This document shows, piece by piece, positions 54,943 through 62,921 of a stretch of DNA of 64,000 nucleotides. Where the stretch lies: positions 62,001 to 126,000 of the forward strand of contig JAZQMQ010000024.1 in the NCBI GenBank assembly GCA_045543555.1, written 5' to 3'. The translations under genes were made by a program, and so were the position numbers. Numbering within the stretch: position 1 is the first letter of the stretch; each line of letters starts with the position of its first letter. The notes beneath the pieces were generated by a model. That model was not told the DNA's origin and did not search any database. It saw only the letters and a program-made list of their open reading frames with translations. The DNA comes from Colimorpha_A sp045543555. GTDB lineage: Bacteria; Bacillota; Clostridia; Oscillospirales; CAG-272.

Positions 54943-54990
54943 AACTTTAGGTTCAAGATTGGTTTTCCTCTCTTGAGCCTAAAGTTTTAT
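54943..54990 (+). terminator. Strong hairpin, probable terminator
   Basis: A 16-base stem with one G:U pair (54943-54958 with 54971-54986), a 12-base loop, then TTTTAT. Confidence 0.75.
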
Positions 54991-55054
54991 ACATAAGGTA
55001 CAAAAAGTAATAGGACAAAGTTTCAATAATTATACGGATAGATTTTATAACCTA

Positions 55055-55083
55055 TTGACAAGAACCGTATTTAGTGGTATAAT
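55055..55083 (+). promoter_or_regulatory. Sigma-A type promoter with dyad
   Basis: TTGACA (55055-55060) and TATAAT (55078-55083), 17 bases apart. A 15-base imperfect inverted repeat brackets the -10 box: 55062-55076 and 55105-55119, matching at 13 of 15 positions. Confidence 0.75.
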
Positions 55084-55089
55084 CAATTA

Positions 55090-55190
55090 ATTAATAAACT
55101 GAGGCACAAAATACGGCTTTTAACAAAGTTGCAATTTTGTCCTACGAGCTCAAGCAAAATCCGCTTTCGAAAGAAGACGGATTTTTGTTT
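55090..55190 (+). ncRNA. Candidate short leader or small RNA
   Basis: From the promoter above to a hairpin with AAATCCG (55157-55163) and CGGATTT (55178-55184), followed by TTTTGTTT, a transcript of about 100 bases is predicted. It has no coding frame of note. It lies 40 bases before the start of the orphan gene at 55230, so it could be a leader with an attenuator or a separate small RNA. Confidence 0.4.
55157..55190 (+). terminator. Possible terminator or attenuator hairpin
   Basis: A 7-base stem (AAATCCG/CGGATTT) around a 14-base loop that contains the palindrome CTTTCGAAAG, followed by a T-rich run. Confidence 0.6.
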
Positions 55191-55229
55191 ATATTATAAA
55201 TTCTACTGATTTTAAGGTAATCGTTTAAA

Positions 55230-56033
55230 ATGAACACAAAGATAAGTCAACTTATAAATAGTGATGTGGGTATAAAAAGTCTTGAAAATCTTACAGTACC
55301 TGCAATTGCCGTTTGCGGCAGATCGCTTAAATACAGCAATCCTTCTGCCGTAAAAGAAGAATTGTTTATCAGAAACAATAGATCTTCATTCACCGAGTTC
55401 AGACAAGCATACGGTAAAATCAAGACGCCTTGCGGAAGGTGCGAGGTTATTTCATTGCCAACCGTTCAAGGTAACAGATTTGCCTTGACTTACGGTAGGG
55501 AAGAAGACGTCCTTATATTTTTTCCAAGACACGCTTACGATCTTTTTGATGCGATTGAACGCAATATTGATCTAACATACGATATGCTTGCTTATGTCAT
55601 TGGAGAGGTAACTGATTCACAATCAGATCCGAAGAGCTTGTGTATGAGTGTTCTTAACCGTTTAAATCATTTTAACGGTGATCCAAGCTATAAATGCTTG
55701 ATCAAATTTATAGAACAGCTCGTTTTGCGAATAACACGCTCTGAAATTTTTGAAAAGAGCAATGAATACCCTGATGCTTGCGTTGAGCGATGTGAAGCAT
55801 ATAAGCTTGTTTCGGAGCTGGTATGTACCCTTGCCACGTGTAAGTCAGGATCTGTTTATGCTGAAATTAAAGCAGATAAATGTTGCGTATACACAGACGG
55901 AATATTATGTATCAGCGCACCTGTGTTTTTGCCACAGGTGATGGTCATACCCCCATTTTTATCAACTGAAAAAGATGTGATTGCTTCGTGTCTTGTTGCG
56001 TTTATTACAGAGCTGTTTTATTACGAGTTTTAA
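55230..56033 (+). CDS. Orphan protein of unknown function
   Basis: The 267-residue protein is not recognised. The first 100 residues are mixed alpha/beta and include an RCEVISLP strand and TYGREEDVLIFFPRHAYDLFDAIERN. A helical section follows (about 100-200), and the C-terminus has short strands and a hydrophobic stretch ending FYYEF. Its outline is a little like PAS plus histidine-kinase dimerisation parts, but no H box and no ATP-binding motifs are seen. It is preceded by a promoter-terminator unit and followed by the glycosidase fragment. A start at 55230 has a weak AAGG site. Confidence 0.6.
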   Translation: MNTKISQLINSDVGIKSLENLTVPAIAVCGRSLKYSNPSAVKEELFIRNNRSSFTEFRQAYGKIKTPCGRCEVISLPTVQGNRFALTYGREEDVLIFFPRHAYDLFDAIERNIDLTYDMLAYVIGEVTDSQSDPKSLCMSVLNRLNHFNGDPSYKCLIKFIEQLVLRITRSEIFEKSNEYPDACVERCEAYKLVSELVCTLATCKSGSVYAEIKADKCCVYTDGILCISAPVFLPQVMVIPPFLSTEKDVIASCLVAFITELFYYEF

Positions 56034-56041
56034 CAAATTTG

Positions 56042-56070
56042 TTGACAAACGAAATACGAAATGATAAAAT
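56042..56070 (+). promoter_or_regulatory. Sigma-A type promoter before the glycosidase remnant
   Basis: TTGACA (56042-56047) and TAAAAT (56065-56070) are 17 bases apart and look intact, although the gene behind is broken. Confidence 0.7.
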
Positions 56071-56112
56071 CAAATCAGATGTTATGATGAAATTCTGAAA
56101 GGATGGTTAACG

Positions 56113-56361
56113 GTGAAGGTTTCTGCTTTAACCTCATCAATGCCAACCTTCATTCTTAATAATTTCGGAGATGAAAGAATTTCTGTCACAAATAAATATA
56201 TGGTGGTAGACGCTAAGCCCGTTATTCCCGTTATGGGTGAACTTCATTAGAGCCGTGTCACTGAGGAAAGATGGGACGAGGAGCTTAAAAAGATGAAGGA
56301 GGACGGCATTCAGATCGTTGCTTCGTACGTATTTTGGATACACCATGAAGAAGAACGATAA
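56113..56361 (+). pseudogene. Glycoside hydrolase (GH35-like beta-galactosidase) N-terminal fragment
   Basis: From GTG 56113 the frame gives residues typical of the start of a GH35-type enzyme: KPVIPVMGELH, a TAG where a tyrosine is usual, then SRVTEERWDEELKKMK and GIQIVASYVFWIHHEEE. It ends in TAA at 56361 after about 80 codons, while intact enzymes are 600 residues or longer. So the gene is both interrupted by a stop and truncated. The exonuclease gene starts 28 bases later. The rest of the enzyme is not in the window. Confidence 0.75.
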
Positions 56362-56389
56362 TGTCAAAAGTATTAAAAGGAGCAGGTAA

Positions 56390-57346
56390 ATGAACTACAT
56401 AGTCCTAGATCTTGAATGGAATCAACCGTTTTCAAGTAAAACAGCAATAAAAAGCCCTGTATATTTAAAGGGAGAAATAGTTCAGTTCGGCGCAGTAAAG
56501 CTAAACGATAGCTTTGACATAGTTGACACTTTTAAAATGCTTGTCAGACCCCAATATTATACGAAAATGCATTTTGCGGTAGCAAAGCTTACCAATATAA
56601 AAAGTAAGGATCTTCTTGATGGAGCAGATTTTTCAACGGCAATGGTGAGATTTACAAGATGGTGCGGCGAAGAATACGTATATCTCACATGGGGATATGA
56701 TGATATTCCCATGTTAAAAGATAATATGAAGCTTCATGGACTTGATCCGGAATCGACCCCGCATTTTTATAACGTACAAACCATCTATGATGATCAAGTA
56801 TTAAAGGAGCGCCGTCAATGCTCTCTTTCTTCGGCTCTTGAAAGATTTGGAGAGAGCATAGAGAACGCTCACGATGCTTTTTCAGATGCTTATGGTACTG
56901 CACTGGTTTGTAAGCATCTCAATATGAAAGATGGAATCAACAAGTATTCCGACACCGAGCTTAATCCTAATAAGTACGAGAAATTTCCATCAATCATAGC
57001 CGCAAGAAATGACAAAAATATAACTACCGTCACTTGTCCTAATTGCTCGAAGCCCGTGATATGTAAGGATTGGGTCGTCATTAAGACGGATAATCAGCTT
57101 TCCAAAGCGGAATGTAAGTGCGGAAACACATATCTTGTTCGTTTCAGATTCAGGAAAAACCAGGATAAGACGTACAGGGTCGGTAAAGCGGTGTATCCTT
57201 TTGATGAATTGAATGAGCAGCTTTATGAAACAAAAAGGGAAGAGAATAAGGATAAGACCAAACACTTTAATCACGTAATGAAAAATCCGATCCGTAGAAG
57301 ACTAAATAAAAAAATCAAAGAAAAATCACCTGAAAATTGTACATAA
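56390..57346 (+). CDS. DEDD-family 3'-5' exonuclease with C-terminal zinc ribbon
   Basis: The 318-residue protein starts with the DEDD exonuclease motif DLEWNQ (Asp7, Glu9), continues with an acid in YLTWGYDD (about 107) and HDAFSDAYGTA (about 163), the ExoIII box for the catalytic His and Asp. After about residue 205, CPNC and CKCG pairs mark a zinc ribbon, then a very basic tail. The family includes DnaQ-like proofreading and RNA-processing exonucleases; its target is unknown. AAAGGAG precedes the ATG. It lies directly after the glycosidase remnant. Confidence 0.85.
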   Translation: MNYIVLDLEWNQPFSSKTAIKSPVYLKGEIVQFGAVKLNDSFDIVDTFKMLVRPQYYTKMHFAVAKLTNIKSKDLLDGADFSTAMVRFTRWCGEEYVYLTWGYDDIPMLKDNMKLHGLDPESTPHFYNVQTIYDDQVLKERRQCSLSSALERFGESIENAHDAFSDAYGTALVCKHLNMKDGINKYSDTELNPNKYEKFPSIIAARNDKNITTVTCPNCSKPVICKDWVVIKTDNQLSKAECKCGNTYLVRFRFRKNQDKTYRVGKAVYPFDELNEQLYETKREENKDKTKHFNHVMKNPIRRRLNKKIKEKSPENCT

Positions 57347-57378
57347 TGATAAGATTATTTACAATATAGGTACTCTTA

Positions 57379-57407
57379 TTGACAAAAATGTCAGTTTTGC
57401 ATATAAT
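57379..57407 (+). promoter_or_regulatory. Consensus promoter for the small surface protein
   Basis: TTGACA (57379-57384) and TATAAT (57402-57407) with a 17-base gap, one of the strongest promoters in the window. Confidence 0.85.
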
Positions 57408-57474
57408 TTGGGCAGATAGTTGAATATGATTATTGTTTAACTATATTATGATTTTTATGGAGATAATTCCAATG

Positions 57475-57480
57475 AAAAAA
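57475..57480 (+). other. Poly-A tract with frameshift in signal peptide
   Basis: The ATG at 57472 (GGAGA ahead) is followed by six A residues. With seven, the frame would read as a signal peptide into the frame of the gene below; with six it hits TGA after seven codons. Confidence 0.6.
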
Positions 57481-57494
57481 TTATTGCAATTCTG

Positions 57495-57833
57495 ATGTCC
57501 CTCACTTTTTGCCTGACAGCCGCAATCAGCGCAACAGCAGCTGCCGCAACGGAGGAGGGAACGCAGTATAATCATACAAGAAAGACTTTCGCAGGTTCTG
57601 TAGATCTTACTGAAGGTGAGCAGATCTTGTTCGTCAATGATCCTGCTGATACCTCATCAGGCGACAATCTTTACATTGTTAATCTCATTCTTACTCTTGA
57701 TAAGAAAGCAGTCGATGTTCCTCCCGCAGTTGAAGATTCTGAAGAAAACCCTGAAACCGCTGACAGCATTGTTGCGGTTATCGCACTTACCGTTGTTGCA
57801 GGCACCGCACTCGTTGTCTCCAAGAAGAGATAA
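57495..57833 (+). CDS. Small surface protein with sorting-type C-terminus, N-terminus frameshifted
   Basis: From ATG 57495 there are 112 residues. Upstream in the same frame the codons EKIIAIL precede it, so the intended signal peptide begins at 57472 and is put out of frame by the poly-A tract. The mature part (about 60 residues) is acidic. The C-terminus reads NPETAD, then a hydrophobic stretch and KKR, which fits a sortase-like signal of the NPxTx type. A strong promoter and a terminator flank the gene. Either a sequencing error, a phase-variable tract or decay explains the shift. Confidence 0.65.
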   Translation: MSLTFCLTAAISATAAAATEEGTQYNHTRKTFAGSVDLTEGEQILFVNDPADTSSGDNLYIVNLILTLDKKAVDVPPAVEDSEENPETADSIVAVIALTVVAGTALVVSKKR

Positions 57834-57844
57834 TATATAGTTAA

Positions 57845-57884
57845 AAATGAACCTCCTGATCTTACGGGAGGTTCATTCTTTGTA
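57845..57884 (+). terminator. Rho-independent terminator of the small surface protein
   Basis: AATGAACCTCC pairs with GGGAGGTTCATT around an 8-9 base loop, followed by a T-rich run. Confidence 0.8.
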
Positions 57885-57913
57885 TTATTTTTATTGGTTA
57901 AATAGTATAAGAA

Positions 57914-57966
57914 AAACAGCCACAATTGGCATACCTGTTATACCGCAGGAGTGCCAATTGTGGCCT
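57914..57966 (-). terminator. Strong hairpin terminator after hisS
   Basis: A 13-base perfect stem (GCCACAATTGGCA with TGCCAATTGTGGC) contains a nested CCTG/CAGG stem in its loop. On minus it is followed by a T-rich run, so it likely ends the hisS transcript. Confidence 0.8.
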
Positions 57967-57974
57967 TTTGTCTG

Positions 57975-59327
57975 TCACTCAATAATGACAGTCTTTTTGC
58001 TTGCATTGCGAACGGTGCTGATAATAATATTAGATGCTTCATCAACAGAAACAGTAACCTGTTCGCCGCTTGAAAGATTTTTTAATGTAACCTTGTTTTG
58101 ATTTATCTCGTCTTCGCCAATGAAAATTGCAAACGGAATGGAAAGCTTGTCCGCGTAGCCGATCTTTGCCTTAAATTTCTTTTTCTCGGTATAGATCTGT
58201 GTGCGTATTCCGCTTTCGCGAAGGGCTGTAGCGACCGTTATCGGATAGGACATATCCTCTGACATTGGTATTACGAGAACGTCCGCAGGGGAAGCGGGGT
58301 ATTCGGGGTTTAGCATCTGTCGGTCACCAAGCACAAAGAAGAGTCTTGTAAGACCGATTGAAATGCCTACGCCTGGGAGCTTTCTGTCAGTGTAGTATTC
58401 AGCCAAGTTGTCATAGCGTCCGCCGGAGCATACGGAACCGATTTCGGGATGGTCAAGCATTACGGTTTCGTACACTGTACCTGTGTAATAGTCAAGACCT
58501 CTTGCAATTGTAAGATCAACTGTGAAGAACTCGTCGGGAACGCCAAAGCCCCTCATATTATTGATTACCGTTTCAAGCTCTGTTGCGCCAAGGTCGAAGA
58601 TTTCGTTTACATCCTTATACTGTTCAAGCGAATTGAGAACTGCTTCGCTGTTTCCTGTGCAGGAAATGAAGGATATTATTTTGTTTGCCTGATCTTCGTT
58701 TACACCGATTTCGTAAAGGAGCTCCTTAACCTTATCGCCGCCGATCTTCTCGAGCTTGTCGATTGTTCTCATTATATCCGCAGATATTTCACTCAGACCG
58801 AGAATCGCAAAGAATCCGTTTAACACTTTGCGGTTATTGATTCTGATCTTAAAGCGTTTAAGTCCGAGCTTTGTGAAAGCGCGATAAATTATCGAAGGGA
58901 TTTCAGCTTCGTTCATTATATCAAGCTTCTCGTCACCGATTATGTCGATATCTGCTTGATAGAACTCGCGGAATCTTCCTCTTTGAGCACGCTCTCCGCG
59001 ATAAACCTTACCAATCTGATAACGTCTGAAGGGGAAGGTGAGCTCGCCTGCGTGCTGTGCAACGTAGCGCGCCAGGGGAACCGTGAGATCGAAACGAAGG
59101 GAAAGATCGCTGTCACCCTTTGTGAATCTGTATATCTGTTTCTCGGTTTCTCCGCCGCCCTTAGCCAAGAGTACGTCAGAAGATTCGATCAATGGTGTAT
59201 CAAGCGAGGTGAAGCCGTATAGTGAGTATGTTTCCTTAAGAATTGATACCATTTCGTCAAAGAGCTTCTGTTCTGCGGGCAAAAGCTCCATGAATCCGGA
59301 TAAGGTACGTGGCTTGATTTTTTCCAT
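57975..59327 (-). CDS. hisS: Histidyl-tRNA synthetase
   Basis: A class II synthetase of 450 residues that charges tRNA-His. It shows motif 2 (GKVYRGERAQRGRFREFYQ, about residue 104), the histidine A motif ARGLDYYTGTVYE (about 275) and motif 3 (PGVGISIGLTRL, about 320), followed by an anticodon-binding domain (about 345-450). The histidine-specific motifs separate it from the HisZ paralogue. It has its own promoter at 59389-59361 and a short leader with no T-box fold seen. Confidence 0.95.
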   Translation of the reverse strand: MEKIKPRTLSGFMELLPAEQKLFDEMVSILKETYSLYGFTSLDTPLIESSDVLLAKGGGETEKQIYRFTKGDSDLSLRFDLTVPLARYVAQHAGELTFPFRRYQIGKVYRGERAQRGRFREFYQADIDIIGDEKLDIMNEAEIPSIIYRAFTKLGLKRFKIRINNRKVLNGFFAILGLSEISADIMRTIDKLEKIGGDKVKELLYEIGVNEDQANKIISFISCTGNSEAVLNSLEQYKDVNEIFDLGATELETVINNMRGFGVPDEFFTVDLTIARGLDYYTGTVYETVMLDHPEIGSVCSGGRYDNLAEYYTDRKLPGVGISIGLTRLFFVLGDRQMLNPEYPASPADVLVIPMSEDMSYPITVATALRESGIRTQIYTEKKKFKAKIGYADKLSIPFAIFIGEDEINQNKVTLKNLSSGEQVTVSVDEASNIIISTVRNASKKTVIIE

Positions 59328-59360
59328 AATGTATGACTCCGTTGTTATGTTTATTTTTAA

Positions 59361-59389
59361 AGTATATCATAACGTTGACTATATGTCAA
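59361..59389 (-). promoter_or_regulatory. Sigma-A type promoter for hisS
   Basis: On minus TTGACA (59389-59384) and TATACT (59366-59361) are 17 bases apart, 34 bases before the ATG. Confidence 0.75.
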
Positions 59390-59445
59390 GAGCCGAAATA
59401 TCATGTGATGAATTTGAATAAAGTATTAAATATTACGTTATATAC

Positions 59446-59474
59446 TTGAAAATATAAACTTACTGTGATATAAT
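59446..59474 (+). promoter_or_regulatory. Sigma-A type promoter for cmk-plsC-ispH/rpsA
   Basis: TTGAAA (59446-59451) and TATAAT (59469-59474), 17 bases apart, then a GGAGG site before the cmk ATG. Confidence 0.75.
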
Positions 59475-59520
59475 TAATCTGTTCGCAAAGAATCGTGAAT
59501 ACTCTTATACGGAGGCAATT

Positions 59521-60189
59521 ATGATCAATATTGCAGTTGACGGTCCTGCGGGTGCGGGTAAAAGCTATCTTGCAAAGGCTATTGCAAAAAGGCTCGGATA
59601 TATATACGTTGATACGGGTGCGCTTTATCGCGCGGTTGCTCTTTATATGAACGAGCGCGGTATCGATGTCTCGGATTCTGATAAGGTCGTTTCTAATCTT
59701 GATGGAGTTGATGTATCACTCGACTATGGCGAGGACGGAACTCAAAGAGTATATTTGCTTGGCAACGACGTAAGCGATAAGATCCGCATGCCCCACATTT
59801 CAATGGCTGCATCTACTGTTTCCGCTATCCCAAAGGTGAGAGAATTTCTTCTTTCAATTCAAAGAGGAATGGCTAAGACTCATAACGTTGTAATGGACGG
59901 AAGGGATATTGGAACTGTAATTCTCCCCGATGCTCAAGTTAAGATATTCTTGTGTGCTAATGAAGATTCACGCGCTAAACGAAGGTATCTTGAGCTGCTT
60001 GAGAAGGGCGTTGATACTACCCTTGAAGCCGTGAAGAGTGAAATGCAGACCCGAGATCACAATGACTCGACACGCAAAGTCGCTCCCGCCGTTGCTGCGC
60101 AGGATGCTGTTATACTTGATAATTCCGAGCTTGACAGAGAGCAGACGATTGAAGCTGCAATCACGATCATTAACAGTAAATTATCATGA
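59521..60189 (+). CDS. cmk: Cytidylate kinase
   Basis: Cmk phosphorylates CMP and dCMP, feeding nucleotide and phospholipid synthesis. The 222 residues start with the P-loop GPAGAGKSYLA (8-18) followed by DTGALYRA, and the MDGRDIGTVILPDA segment (about 122), which is typical of the family. The C-terminus has the RDHNDSTRKVAP motif. Its stop overlaps the plsC start by four bases, and the order cmk-plsC-ispH/rpsA is common in Clostridia. Confidence 0.96.
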   Translation: MINIAVDGPAGAGKSYLAKAIAKRLGYIYVDTGALYRAVALYMNERGIDVSDSDKVVSNLDGVDVSLDYGEDGTQRVYLLGNDVSDKIRMPHISMAASTVSAIPKVREFLLSIQRGMAKTHNVVMDGRDIGTVILPDAQVKIFLCANEDSRAKRRYLELLEKGVDTTLEAVKSEMQTRDHNDSTRKVAPAVAAQDAVILDNSELDREQTIEAAITIINSKLS

Positions 60190-60788
60190 GTTTTTATTCT
60201 ACAATGAAATTTCTCCTAGCGGGTCTTATAAGAAAGCTTTGGCGAGTTGAGATAATCGGAGCCGAAAACGAGCGCGAGGGCGTTCCTTATCTTATTTGTG
60301 CTAATCATCAGTCTATGCTGGACGTTGTTATTCTTGGTGCTTCAATTAAGAATAACCCGAAGTATATGGCGAAGAAGGAGCTTCTCAAGGTGCCGCTCGT
60401 AGGTTCTCTTGTTAAGGCGCTCGGCGCATATCCTGTTGACAGAAAAAATTCCGACGTTGCGGCGATAAAAAAGACCATTAATCTTCTCAAGGATGGTCAA
60501 TCGGTCACAATGTTCCCGCAGGGAACAAGGTATAAGGGGATCGACCCCAAAACCACTAAAATCAAATACGGATGCGCAATGATCGCTCAAAGAGCAAACG
60601 TGGCGGTACTTCCGGTTTATATTAAAGCTAAGGGCTATAAGTTAAGGCTTTTCAGAAAAACAAAAGTGATCATCGGAAAAGAAATTTCTATTGATGAATT
60701 GAATGCGGTTTGTACCTCGCCCGAAGATCATAAGACGCCAGCTGAGTTTATTTTCTCACGCATCACAGAGCTTGGAGATACGGTATAA
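60186..60788 (+). CDS. plsC: 1-acyl-sn-glycerol-3-phosphate acyltransferase
   Basis: PlsC transfers the second acyl chain in phosphatidic acid synthesis at the membrane. In 200 residues it has the NHQSMLD box (His41 and Asp46 of the HX4D site) and the FPQGTR motif at about 115, with Gln where Glu is common. A hydrophobic and basic N-terminus fits membrane binding. It overlaps cmk by four bases and ispH by one base. It needs glycerol 3-phosphate products upstream, of interest because gpsA in this window is a ruin. Confidence 0.92.
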   Translation: MSFYSTMKFLLAGLIRKLWRVEIIGAENEREGVPYLICANHQSMLDVVILGASIKNNPKYMAKKELLKVPLVGSLVKALGAYPVDRKNSDVAAIKKTINLLKDGQSVTMFPQGTRYKGIDPKTTKIKYGCAMIAQRANVAVLPVYIKAKGYKLRLFRKTKVIIGKEISIDELNAVCTSPEDHKTPAEFIFSRITELGDTV

Positions 60789-62794
60789 TGCAAATTAATG
60801 TAGCAAAAAGTGCCGGATTTTGCTTCGGTGTGTCAAGGGCGGTTAATGAGGTGTACAGGCTGTCTGCAGACAATAAAAACGGACGGATTTATACTGTGGG
60901 AAAGCTTATACATAACGATCATATAGTTTCAGAGCTTGAGAATAGGGGCGTTAAAGTCATCAGCGAAGATGATTTTGATGCGCTTAAGGAAACTGCAACC
61001 AAAGATGATCCGTGTACTGTTGTTATCAGAACTCACGGTGTCACGAAAAGCATTAGCGAAAAGCTGATTTCGTATAATAGAGTCAACCCATACTTTAATA
61101 TTTGTGATCTCACTTGTCCGTATGTAAAAAAGATACATAAGATCGTATCTGAAAACAGTGATATACCGTTGCTGGTTTATGGTGATCCCGAGCATCCGGA
61201 AGTGAAGGGAATAGTCAGCTATTCCGATTCAAATGTGCAGGCCGTATCAAGTCCTGACGACATTCAAGCTATAAATTTAAGCGAAAATGGTATTGTAGCA
61301 GTAGCACAGACCACGCAAAACACAAAAAAATGGAAAAAATCTCAAGAAATTATCAAAAAGGTCTGTACAAATGCGAAAATATTTGATACAATATGCAGAG
61401 TTACTGAAAATCGACAGTCGGAAGCACGCGAGCTTGCTGAAAAATCCGATATAATGTTGGTTATAGGTGGCAAAAACAGCTCCAACACAAATAAGTTATA
61501 TGAAACTTCAAAAAGGGTGCTTGATAATACCTATTTCATCGAGGATCCGTCGGAGCTAAATTTAATTCAGTTCACACCCTTCTCAAAGGTGGGAATAACC
61601 GCAGGTGCATCGACACCCGGCGGGATAATACAGGAGGTTTTAAAACACATGAGCGAACTTGAGAACAAAAACACAGTAGCAGAGGAGACCTCTGCGGGCG
61701 AGAACTTTGCAGAAATGCTTGAGGAATCGCTGAAAACTTTAAATACAGGAGAAACGGTTACGGGTATTATCACCTCTGTCAGCGCAGGCGAGCTTCACGT
61801 CGACCTTGGAGCCAAGGTTACCGGCATTATCGCATATGACGAAGTTACTGATGATTCCTCAGTTGTTCTTACCGAGGCTTTCAAGCCCGGCGACGAGATC
61901 AAGGCTGTGGTTATCAAGGTAAGTGACAGAGACGGCGTTGCAACTCTTTCCAAGAAGAGAGTAGACAATAAGCTTCGTTTCAACAAGGTACTCGATGCTT
62001 TCAACGAAGGCACAGTAATCGAGGCTACTGTATGTGAGGCTATTAAGGGCGGCGTACTTCTTAACTACGAGGGCAACCGCATCTTCGTACCTGCATCCCA
62101 GACCGGTATTGCAAAGGATGGAGATCTTTCCGTTCTTGTAGGAACCGTTCAGAAAGCCAAGATCATCGAGATCAAGGAAGACAAGAAGAGAGCTGTTGCT
62201 TCTATCCGCAAGGTTAAGAGCGAAGAAAGAAAGGCTGCTGAAGCTGATTTCTGGGCAAACATTGAGGTTGGTAAGCAGTATAGCGGCGAAGTTAAGTCCC
62301 TCACCTCTTACGGCGCATTCGTTGACCTCGGCGGTGTTGACGGTATGGTACATAGAACCGAGCTTTCTTGGACCAGAATCAAGAGCCCTGCTGATGTAGT
62401 TTCCGTTGGCGACGTTATTACAGTATTCGTTAAGGAATTCGACGCAGAAGCGAAGAGAATTTCTCTCGGATACAAGACCGAGGAGACTAATCCCTGGAAC
62501 GTATTTATGAATACCTACAAGGTTGGCGACGTTGCTGAGGTTAAGATCGTTAGCCTTATGCCTTTCGGCGCATTTGCTGAGGTAGTTAACGGTGTTGACG
62601 GACTCATTCACATCTACCAGATCACCGACAAGAAAATTTCCAAGCCTGCTGACGTTCTTGCTGTAGGCGATGTCGTTAAGGCAGAGATCATTGCTGTTGA
62701 CGAAGAAAATCATAAGATCAGCCTTTCTATGAGAACTATCCTTGAGAGCTCCTCTGATAATGAGGCTGAGGAAACTGCAAACGAAGAAGAGTAA
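60788..62794 (+). CDS. ispH: IspH-ribosomal protein S1 fusion
   Basis: The 668-residue fusion joins 4-hydroxy-3-methylbut-2-enyl diphosphate reductase to S1 RNA-binding domains, an arrangement known in Clostridia. The IspH part (1-285) has the three iron-sulfur cysteines Cys12, Cys110 and Cys203, with HxxH-like SWH parts and TQNTKK. The S1 part holds four OB-fold repeats (about 318-390, 400-470, 488-560, 575-645) with VDLG and DGLIH signatures. An internal ATG at 61649, with AGGAGGT at 61632-61638, could yield free S1 of 381 residues. Codon use shifts toward more biased choices at the boundary. Confidence 0.95.
   Translation: MQINVAKSAGFCFGVSRAVNEVYRLSADNKNGRIYTVGKLIHNDHIVSELENRGVKVISEDDFDALKETATKDDPCTVVIRTHGVTKSISEKLISYNRVNPYFNICDLTCPYVKKIHKIVSENSDIPLLVYGDPEHPEVKGIVSYSDSNVQAVSSPDDIQAINLSENGIVAVAQTTQNTKKWKKSQEIIKKVCTNAKIFDTICRVTENRQSEARELAEKSDIMLVIGGKNSSNTNKLYETSKRVLDNTYFIEDPSELNLIQFTPFSKVGITAGASTPGGIIQEVLKHMSELENKNTVAEETSAGENFAEMLEESLKTLNTGETVTGIITSVSAGELHVDLGAKVTGIIAYDEVTDDSSVVLTEAFKPGDEIKAVVIKVSDRDGVATLSKKRVDNKLRFNKVLDAFNEGTVIEATVCEAIKGGVLLNYEGNRIFVPASQTGIAKDGDLSVLVGTVQKAKIIEIKEDKKRAVASIRKVKSEERKAAEADFWANIEVGKQYSGEVKSLTSYGAFVDLGGVDGMVHRTELSWTRIKSPADVVSVGDVITVFVKEFDAEAKRISLGYKTEETNPWNVFMNTYKVGDVAEVKIVSLMPFGAFAEVVNGVDGLIHIYQITDKKISKPADVLAVGDVVKAEIIAVDEENHKISLSMRTILESSSDNEAEETANEEE
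61632..61651 (+). promoter_or_regulatory. Internal ribosome binding site and start for an S1-only product
   Basis: AGGAGGT at 61632-61638 lies ten bases before the in-frame ATG at 61649, at the junction of the IspH and S1 parts. Confidence 0.5.
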
Positions 62795-62802
62795 TCTATA
62801 AT

Positions 62803-62836
62803 TTAACACCCCTCGATCAGTCGAGGGGTGTTTTTG
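62803..62836 (+). terminator. Rho-independent terminator of cmk-plsC-ispH/rpsA
   Basis: ACACCCCTCGA pairs with TCGAGGGGTGT around a 4-base loop, followed by five T residues. Confidence 0.9.
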
Positions 62837-62921
62837 GTTGATATGATTAATTATGAGTGCTCTAATTTGTGCATAATGGATATTTTTTTGATGATTTTTT
62901 ACAAAAATGAATATATAAATA

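Noticed and set aside
54099..57000. Attachment site repeat of the tRNA-Leu 3' end
   Set aside because: I read downstream for a copy of the tRNA 3' end and saw none, so integration into this tRNA is inferred only from the remnants.
59328..59520. T-box leader before hisS
   Set aside because: The leader is about 30 bases from the promoter to the ATG, too short for a T-box. tyrS likewise has only 34 bases upstream.
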